From Pezicula radicicola (lineage: Eukaryota > Ascomycota > Leotiomycetes > Helotiales > Dermateaceae): 64,000 nucleotides of DNA. Numbering within the stretch: the stretch's first letter is position 1; the number at the start of each line of letters is the position of its first letter. The notes below the pieces were generated by a model. That model did not search any database, was not told the origin of the DNA, and saw nothing but the letters and a program-made list of their open reading frames with translations. Both the position numbers and the translations under genes were made by a program. Location of the stretch: NCBI GenBank assembly GCA_003008705.1, contig PDUO01000002.1, forward strand, positions 266,898-330,897, read 5' to 3'. Below are positions 46,179 to 57,876 of the stretch, in pieces.

Positions 46179-47470
46179 TCAATTCTAGGACATGGTCTGT
46201 CGATCCAAGGATCAAGGCGTTTAAACGGACACTAGGAAAGGTCTGTATGGTAGATATCTCAATTTAGCAAGGCGTCCAGGAAAAGGAAAATGCATTTGGG
46301 TTTAGGATTGGAATCTGGATTCGGATTCGGATTCTTGCATCTGGAAGGCGTTCACTCTTCATATATGGATACACAATATACAATATACTCGACTACAAGA
46401 GTATGGACATAAAATCAAGATCATAATTGTACACGCTGTTTGGGTTTTAATAGTGAAAGGGTAGGAGAAGGGTGGGTGAGTGATTCTGGTTATTAATCAC
46501 ATCAACCTCCTTCCATCCTACCTAAAGAATATTAAAGAAAATCATGCATTAAATTACCTCAACCACGCAACCTATCTACCAATTCATCAATCGATGTACC
46601 TCCCCCCTCCAACACCCTTTCGGTCCCCTTTCCAGCCCAAAGAATCAAGCACCAAGTAACGAAAGTCCTGTCCTCAATAACCACCCACCCATTCCCTCAA
46701 AAGTCATTACCACGACCCCTAACCACAGCCTAAATCCCTATTCAAGAGCAGAAGGCCATATTACCCAAGTAAAGAGCGTATTATCCTCGGTTGAAAAACA
46801 ACTCAGATGGATTGGGGTATTGATATATGTAAGAATATGTAAGTATGTAAATGAATGAATGGCTCATCTGTCTTCTTCTCCGTCGGAACGGGCGTTGAGA
46901 ATGAAAGTGAAGCAACGGAAAATAGATATGTAACCATCCTTCCTCATTTGTACCCAGCCAGATTTCATGGGCGTATGCATCACCGCAATTAAAACGGTTA
47001 GCAACATTAAAATGAAAATAAAGAATTTAGTCGTTCGCAACCACAGCAACTGAAAGTTCAGGCAAGCAGGAGAATAGCCTAAAACCATCGAGAATTCCGA
47101 AGGTTGAACTATGCAGCCATAATGTATGCAACTCGCAAACATGGCAAGTGACGCTCATTCGATGTATGTTCTGAAGACATCTTGCATCGTTGAAAATTAT
47201 CCGAAGGCGAAAGATCGGAATTGAATCATGAATAATTGTTGAGAAATGAATGAGTCGGGTGCTTGATGAAAATGCTTGATGAAAATAGCCGATCGCTAAG
47301 CTTTGGAAGAGAAATGATGCTCGAAATAGAAGTGAAGAATGAAAAGAAGTAGAGGAGCAGGATTGATGCCGTAAAAGGACATGTTGAAGTTGATGTCGAA
47401 TAAGAGATGACGAAGTCAGCAAACGAAAGAGCAAGCAAGACCAGCCCTCGGTATCCAGTCCAACAACCCG
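46179..47470. other. Intergenic between convergent CCL1 and BTB gene
   Basis: About 1.3 kb of 3' flanking DNA with an imperfect GGATTCGGATTCGG-type repeat near 46310-46335 and long AT-rich runs. Open frames here (46864-47142, 47027-47434 minus) overlap and look spurious. Confidence 0.55.
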
Positions 47471-49703
47471 CTACTCAATCCTTGGAGCCATGCCAAGAGC
47501 TTTCTCCTTGACCCAGGGCAACTCGTCATTCTCCACCTTGATACAGGTAAAATAGTCAATATCCTCATCCTCCACATTACACATAGAATGGTTGACCACA
47601 ATCTGGCTGACAATTCTCTGCGCCTGAGCCTTCATCGAAGTCAATGCTTTCTCTACATCCCGTGGATTCCACTTCGGAAATTCCTTACTTTTGAATGATG
47701 ATAGAGCTTCCCAAACAGTTTCAAAGGGGAGGTATGAGTCGCTTGCGCTGGCAATCTGTCGATAGAGTGTAGCGTCGACGTAGTCGCGGTGAAGAGGGCC
47801 ATCTTTGAGGGCAAGGAAGCGGGTGAACCAGTCTTTCCAAAGTTGTACAATAAGCCATGCATCGAAGGAGCATCGATTTCGAAGGTCAAATGAAATTTCC
47901 TCGGTATGGAGCGGGAGCTCAAGGGTGTTCTTGCAGAGCCTTTCGCATAACTGGAGTCGCTCCATCTTGAGCCTCCTAGCCTTGTCCATTATCAAATCTC
48001 GTGTGGTGACTGGGAGATCGTTGAAAGCGAAGGAGGTCCAATCCCAGTATCCCCATTTTCCAACAATGTGAATAATGGCTTCCTTAAAGATTGGTGCTGA
48101 TTGTAGATGAACCGAAAGCATGAGCCAGCGAGGAGGATCTTTGCGGATAGCTTGGTAGATTTCGCCACCGTATTGTAAGACGGAACTATTGGTATACGGC
48201 CTGATGACGGCTAGAGAGCCGAATACAATAGCGTAGTCAATCAGATCTTCTGCTTGCTCAAGTGCTTTGAGGATATTCTGAGTATCAATATTCGGAGGCA
48301 TATTGTAGAATGTTCGGAAAAGGTTGTCAAATGTCTCACAGGCTCGAAGTGGGACACCAGAGCGGTGCATAACTGGTAGAGTAAGTGGTCGAGTATTTGG
48401 TGGATTGAATATTTCTGCTGGATTCGGGATTGACATAGCATTTTCGATATTTGAAAGGGCAGCTGAAGCACTGGGCTCCATCTTGACCTCCGAAGACCAT
48501 TCCTTTTTGATTAACTCTGCTGAAGCTGTATCCGGGATAGGAGCGTCAACATTGATTTTGGCAGAAAGAGTATCGGATCCTAAGAAGGTGGCTTGGTCCT
48601 GGTGCTTGGGTTCTGTGAAAGGCTATCATTCAATTAGCATTAATACTGAGTGAAAGTCACCCAAAACGTTTAACTCACGGCTCGAAATAATCTCCACTCC
48701 TTTTGCTGTCGGACATACTTAAAGTCATAGCGGAGCAGGTATTTTGTTCGCTTCATCATGTCCACAGCTAATTGATCATCACATTCCACAATATGCTCAT
48801 CCAGTGTGTTCCGAAACCAACTAGAGGAGCGTTCAAGGACCTGTCCGTGTAGGCTGTAGGTGAACTGCTCGTCCAAATAAGCAATCTCAATGAACACTTC
48901 ACCGTCTGGGAAACGTGGAAAGCAATCGAGTCTTCTCTTTATCTTCCTAGGAACAGCTTCAGGATCAAGGTCAATAACTACCTGCTTTGGTTGTTGTGGC
49001 TTAGTAGGAGCAAGCTTGACTGGAGGGGTTTGAGCTGTGGAAACACAATGTTAGCAAGAATCTTAGAATGCAGGTGTGGCAATCTCTTACAAGTGACACT
49101 CTCACTTCGAATCTCGGCTTTCTCCCGTCCAATGGCTCGCTTCTTTGCAGGGTGTATATGGTCCTCATTGTTCGCTCTCTTTTTCTGAGAGGTGTCAGAA
49201 ATAATTCGCTGATTCTCATCTTGGATTTGTACTGTGTCATCATTCTGAGAAGCACTTGATGAAGCGGTTGATGAATCAGTCAATGAAGTAGAAGTTGATA
49301 GTAAACCTTGGCCATTGGCATTCAGAAACAGAATGCTGTGAGCAGCTACTGAAGGAAGCGACATTATAGCGTGTTGTGGTAGAGTGTCGGTACTTTCAGC
49401 TTGAACTTTACTGGAGCCACCTGACAGCAACGGGCTCTTGCTGTTCGGTATATTCACCTCATGCTTGACGTAACTGGCGACATCAAGCTTTGAGGCAGCT
49501 TCCTTTATAGTGTCTGGCGATTCAACGCTGCTGCTGGTGATTGCAGGAGGGGTTGGAGAAGTCGTGGTGCCCGACATTATTGAATCATGTGGGTTAAATG
49601 CTGAAACACTTTGCACTACGAGCTGATTCAACTGCTCTTCAATTGCTCCGAGAGATGAGAGAGATGAAGACGATGATGCTGGGCTGCCTGGTACTGATGG
49701 CAT
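47471..49703 (-). CDS. BTB/POZ-like domain protein
   Basis: Predicted 706 residues in three exons: 49703-49091, 49034-48679 and 48622-47471. Exon 1 is disordered, Ser/Thr-rich (MPSVPGSPASSSSSLSSLGA) and ends with a nuclear-localisation-like KKRANNEDHIHPAKKRAIGR. Exon 2 carries a BTB/POZ-like fold: VVIDLDPEAVPRKIK, then DGEVFIEIAYLDEQFTYSLH, then GQVLERSSSWFRNTLDEH. Exon 3 holds a long helical C-terminal region (DNLFRTFYNMPPNIDTQNIL; KWGYWDWTSFAFNDLP) similar in layout to fungal BTB proteins of unknown function. ATG 49703 was chosen because the frame opens with non-ATG codons upstream. Function unknown. A scaffold or Cul3-adaptor role is only a family possibility. Confidence 0.8.
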
Positions 49704-51165
49704 GATACCCACCTATTTTCTTCCTGTGATTTGATGGGGTTGCTTCTGAGAGGTTAGCAATGTTGCGTGTTGTGTGGAGAACAGGTTGAGGCTGTTGAAA
49801 CTCGAGGAAGGACCAATGTGGATGAAGATATGGGATGAAGTGTCAATGCTGTGATGAAGATGACAGAGCCGCTTGCAGATGGCGCTGGAATGAACGATGA
49901 AAATTACGACAAACCAGTGGATAACGCTCAATGTCAATCATGCTTGGATTGACATAGGTGTGCTGTTGATGGGATGGTGTTAGCAACTGACAAATAATAT
50001 GAAGGTGAAAGATGCGAAGTGAGGAAGTAAAAGATGAGAGCTTCGAAACACACCAGAGCAGTTGGACAAAATCAATAGTTGACTGAAGGAGAGGCGCTGC
50101 AAGCGCTAGAGCAAGGGAAGTTGGTTCAAATTAGGACGCTGTCGTAGAAACAATAACTCACGTTTTGCTGTCTACCTTACTTCAAAGCAAGCATAAAGAG
50201 GCATTACAGAAGCAAGATTTGATAACGAGAAAACAGCTCCAAGTCAGAAGCAGAGTACGAATAGCTGCTCTCAAGTTGGTAAGTGGAATAGTGCTGATAT
50301 TATGATTTTGAGATGTCGAGGCTGACAGAAGATGGCACGCCAGAAGATAGTGAAGAGATGTAAGTTGAAGTGAAGTGAAGAAATGACACAAGTTCTTAGA
50401 ATTACAATGCACTGGTAGATCTGATAATATTGAGGCGTCCACGTTGGTCTAAACGCATTGGTGAGAGACCGAAGTATGTTTTGTAAGATAAATTGAAGAT
50501 GAAGGGATGAGAAGATAGGATCCTGGAAAAGTTGTAATGGAGTTGAGAAGGGAAGGAGCCGGGTATCTGTTGAAAGATTGAGCTTGTCAACTTTTGATCA
50601 GAAAGGGAAAGAGCAGTAACGTACCTTAGTCCTACCTATCCTGAACAAAGCAACTCTGAACCAAGTGGGCTGTGTCTACTCCCGGTTATTGCTCGCTTGT
50701 TAGGCTGCTCCAAGTGTCCGAAGACCCTCGCTATCTTCCAGAATAAGCGAGCTACATAGCATTCCAGCACAGCCTATAGAGACCAAATGATAGAATTGGA
50801 CACTGCCACATAGCCCCAACTGATTAACTAGCTTGACCCGAGTAACTCACTTCACTTCAATAACTTAAGTATTGCTTTTCACACGCTGTTACCATTTTCC
50901 AAAATCGTTCCTCATAACCTTGTAACGCACCAAGTCTTGAATCAATCAATCAAGCGACAAATCGTTTGTGCGAAGTAATGTGCATACCCATAGCTAGGTT
51001 GAACTTTGTAGAGCAAGAATAATGTGGATAGTCTTTTTACCGTAGGGCTGTCGCAGTGGGAGTCGCCGAGGAGGTCTTCGTGGTTGAGCGCCAAGATTCG
51101 AGTACGCAAACGTGAGGAATGGCAAGTGCGAGAATACCGATTGATATTAGCCAACTGTTTAGCAT
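49704..51165. other. Intergenic, BTB gene upstream region
   Basis: About 1.5 kb. It contains a repeat copy (50826-50870) and purine-rich GAAGATGAA-like stretches on the plus strand that produce spurious minus-strand frames. No gene supported. A long 5' UTR with introns for the BTB gene is possible. Confidence 0.55.
50826..50870 (+). repeat. Dispersed 18-bp-period repeat, copy 12
   Basis: Units AACTAGCTTGACCCGAGT, AACTCACTTCACTTCAAT and AACTTAAGT are in 18-bp register. Confidence 0.7.
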
Positions 51166-52311
51166 CTAAATTTCCACCGTCTTCCCATTCTTAGCACTCT
51201 CCCTTGCAGCTTCAATAATCTTCAAGACATCTCTTGCTTCGCTTGCCTTAACAGGGACAGCATCCTCTCCGCCACCATCTATAGCCTTTGCAAAGCCTTC
51301 GTATAGCGTAGCATAAGTCTTGGGTTCAATATTCTGGACCGTGCTTCCCTTTGGAGTATTGCCATCAAGAACAACCAAGGTTCCAGATCGAGATGTATCT
51401 TCGACTCCAAAGCCCTTGTCTCCAGGTTTCAGGCCGGCCTTTAGCTGGTCCTCTTGTACATCAAGATGGAATTTCTTGAAGCTTCCTTTAGAGCCACGGA
51501 CCCAGTAGCGCAACTGATCTGTTTCAACACACAGGATGCCAGCCTTTGCTGTTACAAGCGGTCCGCCGTTTCCATACCCAAGTAATACTGTGATGCTGTC
51601 CGGCTCTTCACTGTCATCATTTCTCTGGTTGGAAAATATCGCTGTCACAGTCTTTGGTAGGCCGAACAAGACATATGCCTGATCCAGCAGATGCGTTCCT
51701 AGATCATATACAACACCTCCAGCTTGTGCCATACCAAGTTGACCCTTCCAATTTGAAGGTTTCTCAGCCTTGTAGCGATCAAAATGAGTATTGAACTCGA
51801 CAATTCGTCCCAGAGCACCATCATCAATCAATTTCCTAACTGTCAAGAAATCGGAATCCCATCTCCTGTTCTGGTATACACAGATCAACTTTCCAGTCTT
51901 CGAACTGATATCAATCAATTGTTGGGCCTCTGCAGAAGTAGGCACAAATGGCTTCTCGACAATAACATGCTTTCCTGCCTCAAGCGCAGCTTTTGTGAAG
52001 GCGAAGTGAGTGTCTGGTGTGGTCGTTACGACGATTATAGAGAGGGAGGGATCGGCGATCAGTTCTTCAGCTGAGTGGTAGATTTTTGCAGTGGGATGAT
52101 CTTTCGAGGCATCGTCGTCGGGTTTAGGGGTACGTTGCACGATAGCAGCGAGTTTGAAGGAGGGAGTGACAGCTATCAGGGGGATGTGGAATACTTTGGC
52201 GGACAGGCTAGTTGTTGAAAAAGTGTCAGTATGCTTCGATGGAGGGGTATGAGGGGTAAAAAGGACATACCCATAGCCAATCACTCCTACGTTGTGTGTC
52301 TTGCTGGCCAT
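51166..52311 (-). CDS. Gfo/Idh/MocA-family NAD(P)-dependent oxidoreductase
   Basis: Cytosolic oxidoreductase with an N-terminal Rossmann fold and C-terminal alpha/beta domain, predicted 360 residues in two exons: 52311-52271 and 52207-51166. The splice recreates the dinucleotide loop as VGVIGYGLSAKVFHIPLI. The family motif EKP is in HVIVEKPFVPTSAEA, followed by VYQNRRWDSDFLTVRKLI and a GTHLLDQA catalytic-region motif (VVYDLGTHLLDQAYVLFG). Intron 52270-52208 is 63 nt, a multiple of three with no stop. If retained it inserts 21 residues inside the nucleotide-binding loop. The protein resembles fungal and bacterial YdgJ/YvaA-type dehydrogenases acting on sugars or polyols, but the substrate is unknown. 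A sugar-catabolism role is inference. Confidence 0.92.
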   Translation of the reverse strand: MASKTHNVGVIGYGYVLFTPHTPPSKHTDTFSTTSLSAKVFHIPLIAVTPSFKLAAIVQRTPKPDDDASKDHPTAKIYHSAEELIADPSLSIIVVTTTPDTHFAFTKAALEAGKHVIVEKPFVPTSAEAQQLIDISSKTGKLICVYQNRRWDSDFLTVRKLIDDGALGRIVEFNTHFDRYKAEKPSNWKGQLGMAQAGGVVYDLGTHLLDQAYVLFGLPKTVTAIFSNQRNDDSEEPDSITVLLGYGNGGPLVTAKAGILCVETDQLRYWVRGSKGSFKKFHLDVQEDQLKAGLKPGDKGFGVEDTSRSGTLVVLDGNTPKGSTVQNIEPKTYATLYEGFAKAIDGGGEDAVPVKASEARDVLKIIEAARESAKNGKTVEI

Positions 52312-52829
52312 TGTTGCGATTTTGCGATTAGAACTGTGTAGGTACGATATGATAGTGACTGAGGGGCTGTAAGAAGAGGGGGGATGAGGGGTTGAAATAG
52401 TAGAGAAATAACAGTCTCCTGTTCTACCTAGAACGGGGATGTGCTTTGCCGTGCTTCTCGGCGACTTTTACCGCATTCGTAGAAATACCTGCCGTGCTGG
52501 ATACAGTAGACCTACAGTAGCCTGGCTCTAGCATTCACTGCCTACTCGTATATAATTCGCACTTATCAATCGCAATGAGTGATGACGATGCCGGTAGTGG
52601 TGTTGTGGAGATGTGTGTTGGGTAATAACGAATGAAAGCGATGATTGATGACAAATCTCACGATGTCCTGGCTCGCCTGGCATCATGGCTGCTGCTCTCG
52701 GCCGAAACTCCCCGCCAAGGAGAAGGTCAACCCGACATATATAAAACCCAACAACCCTGAATATTCTTTCAAGACCCTCGTTATCGGCCCTAAATTTCAT
52801 ATGATTGCAAAGCGACGAAATCTAGTATG

Positions 52830-53244
52830 GCCAACGTTTCAGCAAGTCCGATGGCTTTGGTACTCTTAAGGCAGAGTTGCAACTCATCAACAACTACCAT
52901 CTCAACAACGCCGAAAAGAAAGGCAATGGCCAAGAGACACTTGGATAAGCTAGTGCTTTGATGCGATTTTTACGTATGATAACGTCCCTCGTCATAGCAA
53001 ATGAATATCGAGGTGGTCTCGTTTCCTCCACCTCTACGCCTACGAAGTAATGCAAGTTCCACTACTTGGCCTTTGAAGGCGAAGCCGCTGGAAACCACAA
53101 GCATGCAGCTTTACGAAGTATCGTGGCGAAGAAGGGTGAAGCCTCCAAGATTTGTCAAACACGCAAGAAGTCAGCTGCATCTATTCGAAATCTTCGACCA
53201 TGTTGCTTTGCAGGTGCTGGTGCAACTGCAAAAGGCATCAAATA
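52830..53244 (+). pseudogene. Decayed reading frame, product unknown
   Basis: One frame reads YGQRFSKSDGFGTLKAELQL and INNYHLNNAEKKGNGQETLG, then TAA, continues to SSTSTPTK, then TAA, and resumes FHYLAFEGEAAGNHKHAALR through KKGEASKICQTRKKSAAS before a final TAA at 53242-53244. A TAG also precedes the segment. The long stretches of protein-like sequence in a single frame, interrupted only by TAA/TAG, look like an inactivated gene or transposon relic. The family is not recognised. An intron-split live gene is less likely, because the stops are not bracketed by good splice sites. Confidence 0.4.
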
Positions 53245-53776
53245 AGTTCAAAATCTCAAGAGACTCCTGTTAGAATATGTAATACATGACGAATGAGGAT
53301 TATTATGGAGGAATTTTAATATTTGTACACATGGTAGGATCCATGATCGCAAATTATTAGTTTTGTGAATCGATAATACCAGGTGATATCGAAACTTTGC
53401 TACAAGCACCAAAGCTGTATCTAGTTCCGGTTTATATTCTCTACTGAAATTTTTCCTTAGTCTCAATTTTCTGCTCTCAACTTCACTCAAAAGTTTAGAA
53501 TACTGTCAAAATCACTATAGTACCGCATGAACTTCCGACTCTTTTTAAAGAAAACCTCTCACCAACCTAAAGCATTAAATCATAATTAAGCAGCACCCTA
53601 GTTTCATCGTCAAGGCCTTACCTCTCACTCACTCATCTGATTATTTCACAATTACTCTAGCCTCTGGAACGTTAACAATTATCAATCTGTACACATGTGT
53701 GCGGTACTTATATTTCTTTCAATTAGGTAATTTTTCCCCAACATCTTTTCTTTTTGTGTTGATAGCACGAAAACAA

Positions 53777-54007
53777 ATGGCAACACGAATTAAAGTAACA
53801 CAAAGTCAATTTGATTCATTTGTAAGGTATCTGGAAATACCTAGGTGTACGAAGTACAGTGATATTGTGACTTTGACAGCGTATTTAAAGAACAAGCCCA
53901 TAGTAAATGATAATATTGTCGACAACGGACTACGCTATGCCGATCATTTTCAAATAGCAGCAAATGCTAAGGTTCGTCATAGTCTGCTAGAAATTGTTAA
54001 TTTCTAG
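53777..54007 (+). CDS. Doubtful small ORF
   Basis: 76 residues from ATG 53777 (MATRIKVTQSQFDSFVRYLE) to a TAG at 54005. Composition is protein-like with few rare codons, but there is no family, no signal peptide and no neighbouring support. It could be another relic fragment. Confidence 0.25.
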   Translation: MATRIKVTQSQFDSFVRYLEIPRCTKYSDIVTLTAYLKNKPIVNDNIVDNGLRYADHFQIAANAKVRHSLLEIVNF

Positions 54008-56440
54008 ACTTAAGAGGTTGTTTGTTAGGTAAAGGTTTGAATTTGAGGTTGTGAGGTGTGATTTTCACGTTGTGGCAAGGAGGTGTTTAAATGCTTGAAG
54101 GAGATGAGAATTCACGGTTAAGGATTATGTTTACAGCGTGTAACAAACAAATGGCAATCATACTAGACTTGTTCCTTTTACAAATGCTTCAAGACGCTGA
54201 TGCTTCAAGGTACAAATACTTAGAGGCACAATCCCTTGCGACATAACTGTTTCCCAGCCTTCTGTTGAAAGAGGAGTCCCTAAGCATTAAAGCAGAAGGG
54301 AAAAAGATTACAAACTTGGCGGAAAACACATCTGTCTCCAAAGCAGAGAATGCTACTAAAGTTCACAAGTCTAAGCATAACATAAGCACTGCTCAAAGAA
54401 CAAAGGTGAGGTGAACATATATCAAACTCTATCTTGACTCTTTTGATTCGAAGTCAAAAGTGAGACCCTGTAAGCAATAACATCCAAGTTCTAAATGTCC
54501 ATTTCAAGATAAACACGGAACCAATGCATCAATTATGCCCAATTCACAAACACAGAAACAAACACAAAACACAAGGCTGAAGAAGAAAATAACCGCAAGG
54601 AGGGGAGGAGAGAGACAGCTTGCACAGCCCCTATTAACAGCCTCGCTTATTTCCACACGTTGTATCAAAGGTTGCATAGCCTCCTGTCTCCATCTTGCAT
54701 TCCATGAAACCGGGAAACAGAAACAGATGACAGGATAATTCCCCGAAGCCAGGATTTAAACCATTCCAGAAGAAATTGAAACGGGTTCGTACCCGTGTAC
54801 CAAGGTTATGGAAATACAGTACCGTAGAAGGAGGGGTACAGTAGTTTCTTAGGGCTGACACAGTTACGGTACTGAATGATGTGACATCGGATGAGTAATT
54901 TAACTCCACCACCCCTCTTTTGAAGCTTTTGACTGCCAGCTGGTTGCAGATTCGGTGACCTCGATGGCTTTCCTCTGTAATACTGCAGTAAGTGATTAGA
55001 AGATACTAGGCAGGAGAGAAGTTTGTCCCTCGGTGGTTTCACAGATTAATTATTATTATGAAAGTATTATGAGAGTTATAAGTCCATCATCTTTTGTTCT
55101 AATATCCATACCTCCCACACACGTCATGCCACTACCCCCATGTCCGCCACATCCATACCATACTCTCCCTGTAGCACTCCCGAAGATCCCGATACATCAC
55201 TTACCACTGTTACGACTCACCACACTAACAAAACTCCTATCATAACTGTCAATGCTTCTGCGAACAGCTCACTATGCATAAAGAAAACCCCTCTCAACAT
55301 TACAATTTCCTCTCATTCACAAACTAAATACGAGCAGTACCTCCGTAGAATAAAAATCAGCTTACTAAGTCACACAGTATTACTCGTACGAAATACGGTG
55401 GTATGATGCACCTCATTTACGATTACTTTAGCAACAAACAAGTACCGGAATCCTCGGACGTCGGAGTTGAAAGTGAGAATAACGTCCGTATTATGTATGA
55501 AAGTACCTCCGCATGAGCCTATGATCCGAGAACGGGATACGTCACAAGCTGTTTTCTCCGTTGGGGGGTTAGGTTAGGTCGATCAGCAAGCGGCTCTGTG
55601 AATCAGTAATCAGGAATGAAAATTGTAGTTTCGGACTTTTTTTTTGATACTGTATAGTAATAATAATGCCTTTCGGTGGTCGACGACCTCAAGGAAGCTC
55701 CGAAACTGCGAGAGTGAGTATGCACAATACCCGGGTAGAATAGTCACCCCACAATTCTTGGTAGATCTCAAATCCTCCACGTTCCTATTTCCTCTTTTCC
55801 TCTTACATATCTCGTATGTAATCAACAGAAGAAAATATAATCAACATTCCATCCAATAACAACAAACAAAACCTTATTTACAGCCCTTCACAAATCCGGC
55901 CGGTCCATTCCTAAATACCGAGACCGAACACATCAACCACCAACCACATCAGATGCTATACGGAGGTACCGTTTGCAATGATCTAACTAACTGACGATCT
56001 AACATTTAAGCTCCGAAAAAAAGCTAAGTGTGACTCCTCCGAGCGAAAGAAAGCTCGAGAAATCCGTAGCTACACTACCTCCATCCAAAATAAACTTTTT
56101 TTGGCGGTTGTAGTTAGGCCAAGACCGAGGCCGAGGCTTGTGCCTATCAGTCTGTTGGAAATCAGATCAGTCAGATGGTGAGGTAGTACGGTAGTGTAGA
56201 GGTGAGAGTGGTGATATATTTCTTCGGTTTCGTCCCTTGCCGTTACTTTTTCTTTCTTTGTTTATTTGTATCTATCGAGTCGTCATCCGATATATATCTC
56301 AAGCTTGTATCCCTGTTTGACAACGACGACAACAACAAACAACAAACAACATCACCACATCTCTCACAGCTATCTACCTACCTCATCAACCAAAAATCCA
56401 CACAGTCGCAAATAGTAGAGAAAAAAGCAAAATCGCAAAA

Positions 56441-56842
56441 ATGCATAACAGAAGAAGTACCAGTATATCAACAACCTTCTACCTCAACACGCCACCCGAC
56501 ACACCACGACCCTCACAATCCGACCCTCTACAACCCTCACTCTCACCTTCATCACCTTCCCAAGCAGAACACTCATTCAACACACCCCGTCCCTCACAAT
56601 CAGAACAAGACCACCAAAACATACCTCTCCTCTCCTCTCCATCCTCATCTCCATCATTCACAACCAAAACGAAATCAACGAAATCCAAAAATACCAAAAA
56701 TACAAAAGCTACCAAAGCGACCAAAGCGAGGAAAGAAGATACGAGTGGCGGTAAATTAGGGAGGATAGCATGGTATATTCATAATGCGATCATTCTGTAT
56801 TCGCCGGTTGGGGCACGGGGACATATACATGTTCGGCATTAG
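56441..56842 (+). CDS. Hypothetical small Ser/Pro/Lys-rich protein
   Basis: 133 residues from ATG 56441. A Ser/Pro-rich half has a repeated RPSQS motif (TPRPSQSDP, TPRPSQSEQ). It is followed by a Lys/Thr-rich linker (KSTKSKNTKNTKATKATKAR). It ends with a more ordered C-terminus KLGRIAWYIHNAIILYSPVG and ARGHIHVRH. The ordered tail after a low-complexity region suggests a real but lineage-restricted protein. No known family. The upstream overlapping frame in another register (from 56202) is less convincing. Confidence 0.4.
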   Translation: MHNRRSTSISTTFYLNTPPDTPRPSQSDPLQPSLSPSSPSQAEHSFNTPRPSQSEQDHQNIPLLSSPSSSPSFTTKTKSTKSKNTKNTKATKATKARKEDTSGGKLGRIAWYIHNAIILYSPVGARGHIHVRH

Positions 56843-57135
56843 TTGATACCTCAAAGGGGGATAGGGAAGGGTGGGATTTGGGGAAGAGGGAGTGGTATAC
56901 TTTTATGTATTTGATGATGTTATGTCGGATACGGCCGGACGATTACTTTGGCTTTTTTACTGCACAGAGCACACAGGTTGGACAGCAGTCTTCTCCCTTT
57001 TCAGGATGAGCGAGCGTGCTAGCGTGCAGGATTAGGAAGGAGTTCAGCGGTCTGAGTTAAGGAGTTACTTTGATTTTCAGCATCTTAAGTGAGGATATAC
57101 CAAAGGCGTTTAACTTAGTTTGGATTTCTGCAATA

Positions 57136-57159
57136 TACCTACCTACCTACCTACCTACC
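57136..57159. repeat. (TACC)6 microsatellite
   Basis: Six perfect tetranucleotide units, followed 15 bp later by a few more TACC units. Confidence 0.92.
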
Positions 57160-57638
57160 CATATCTACCTACAAGTTCTTCTACACCACCTCACAGAACA
57201 ACATCCTCATTAACTCTACTAGGAATGACAAGAACCTTCTACTTGATAAAACCCCCATCCTCCGCCTCGATACAAAAAACCCCCCAACTTCACTCACATG
57301 TTCCCTCTACCACCTTCCAAATAAATAATTTCATTCTTAAGAAATACACTCCAAACAAACTAACAAGACCTTTCCAACTAACAAAAACCCCATCATCCGC
57401 CACAGCACCCAAAAGCCCACAACTCTAACCTTCACTGGTCTCTTTCCTCTACTACCTCCTAACCCTAACAATTCCAGATACACCTCATTACAACATAAAG
57501 TCTCCCTATTTCCCAAATCGAAAATTATTCTTTTTTTTCTTTGCTCAATTCCTAATCTACTATAATGATTACTATACCATAGTAATAATAAATACACATA
57601 CCTCTTTCATTACACCTCCCTACCCACACTACAGTCCA

Positions 57639-57876
57639 GAGGGTTGCAGCAAAAAGTCATCAGAATTCCCGTATAAGGCCCCATATTCGCTAATTTAGGT
57701 GCTGCAGCCTATAGAGCTTATTTTCTAGGACCACGCTACAGGCTTCTACCCCCGGAAATAAATAGGGTATAGCCTGTAACCTATCACATATCCCTATAAC
57801 CATATCACTAAATTTTATTTCCGGGGTACTAGCTAGCCTATAACCAAATTCCCATGACTCTTTTGCCGCAACCTCC
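57639..57876. mobile_element. MITE-like element with about 40-bp imperfect terminal inverted repeats
   Basis: The left end GAGGGTTGCAGCAAAAAGTC, continuing ATCAGAATT, pairs with the reverse complement of the right end (GGAGGTTGCGGCAAAAGAGT, continuing CATGGGAATT), with a single one-base indel. Inside is a second perfect inverted repeat, CCCCGGAAATAAA (57750-57762) and TTTATTTCCGGGG (57814-57826). About 238 bp and noncoding. No clear target-site duplication. It is unrelated to the 18-bp-period family. Confidence 0.65.

Larger units (their letters stand above)
52312..56440. other. Gene-poor interval
   Basis: About 4.1 kb with no intact recognisable gene. It contains a decayed frame (52830-53244), a doubtful small ORF (53777-54007) and numerous CTCCGTA/TACGGAG motifs (near 55350, 55500, 55960 and 56080). 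Confidence 0.55.
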
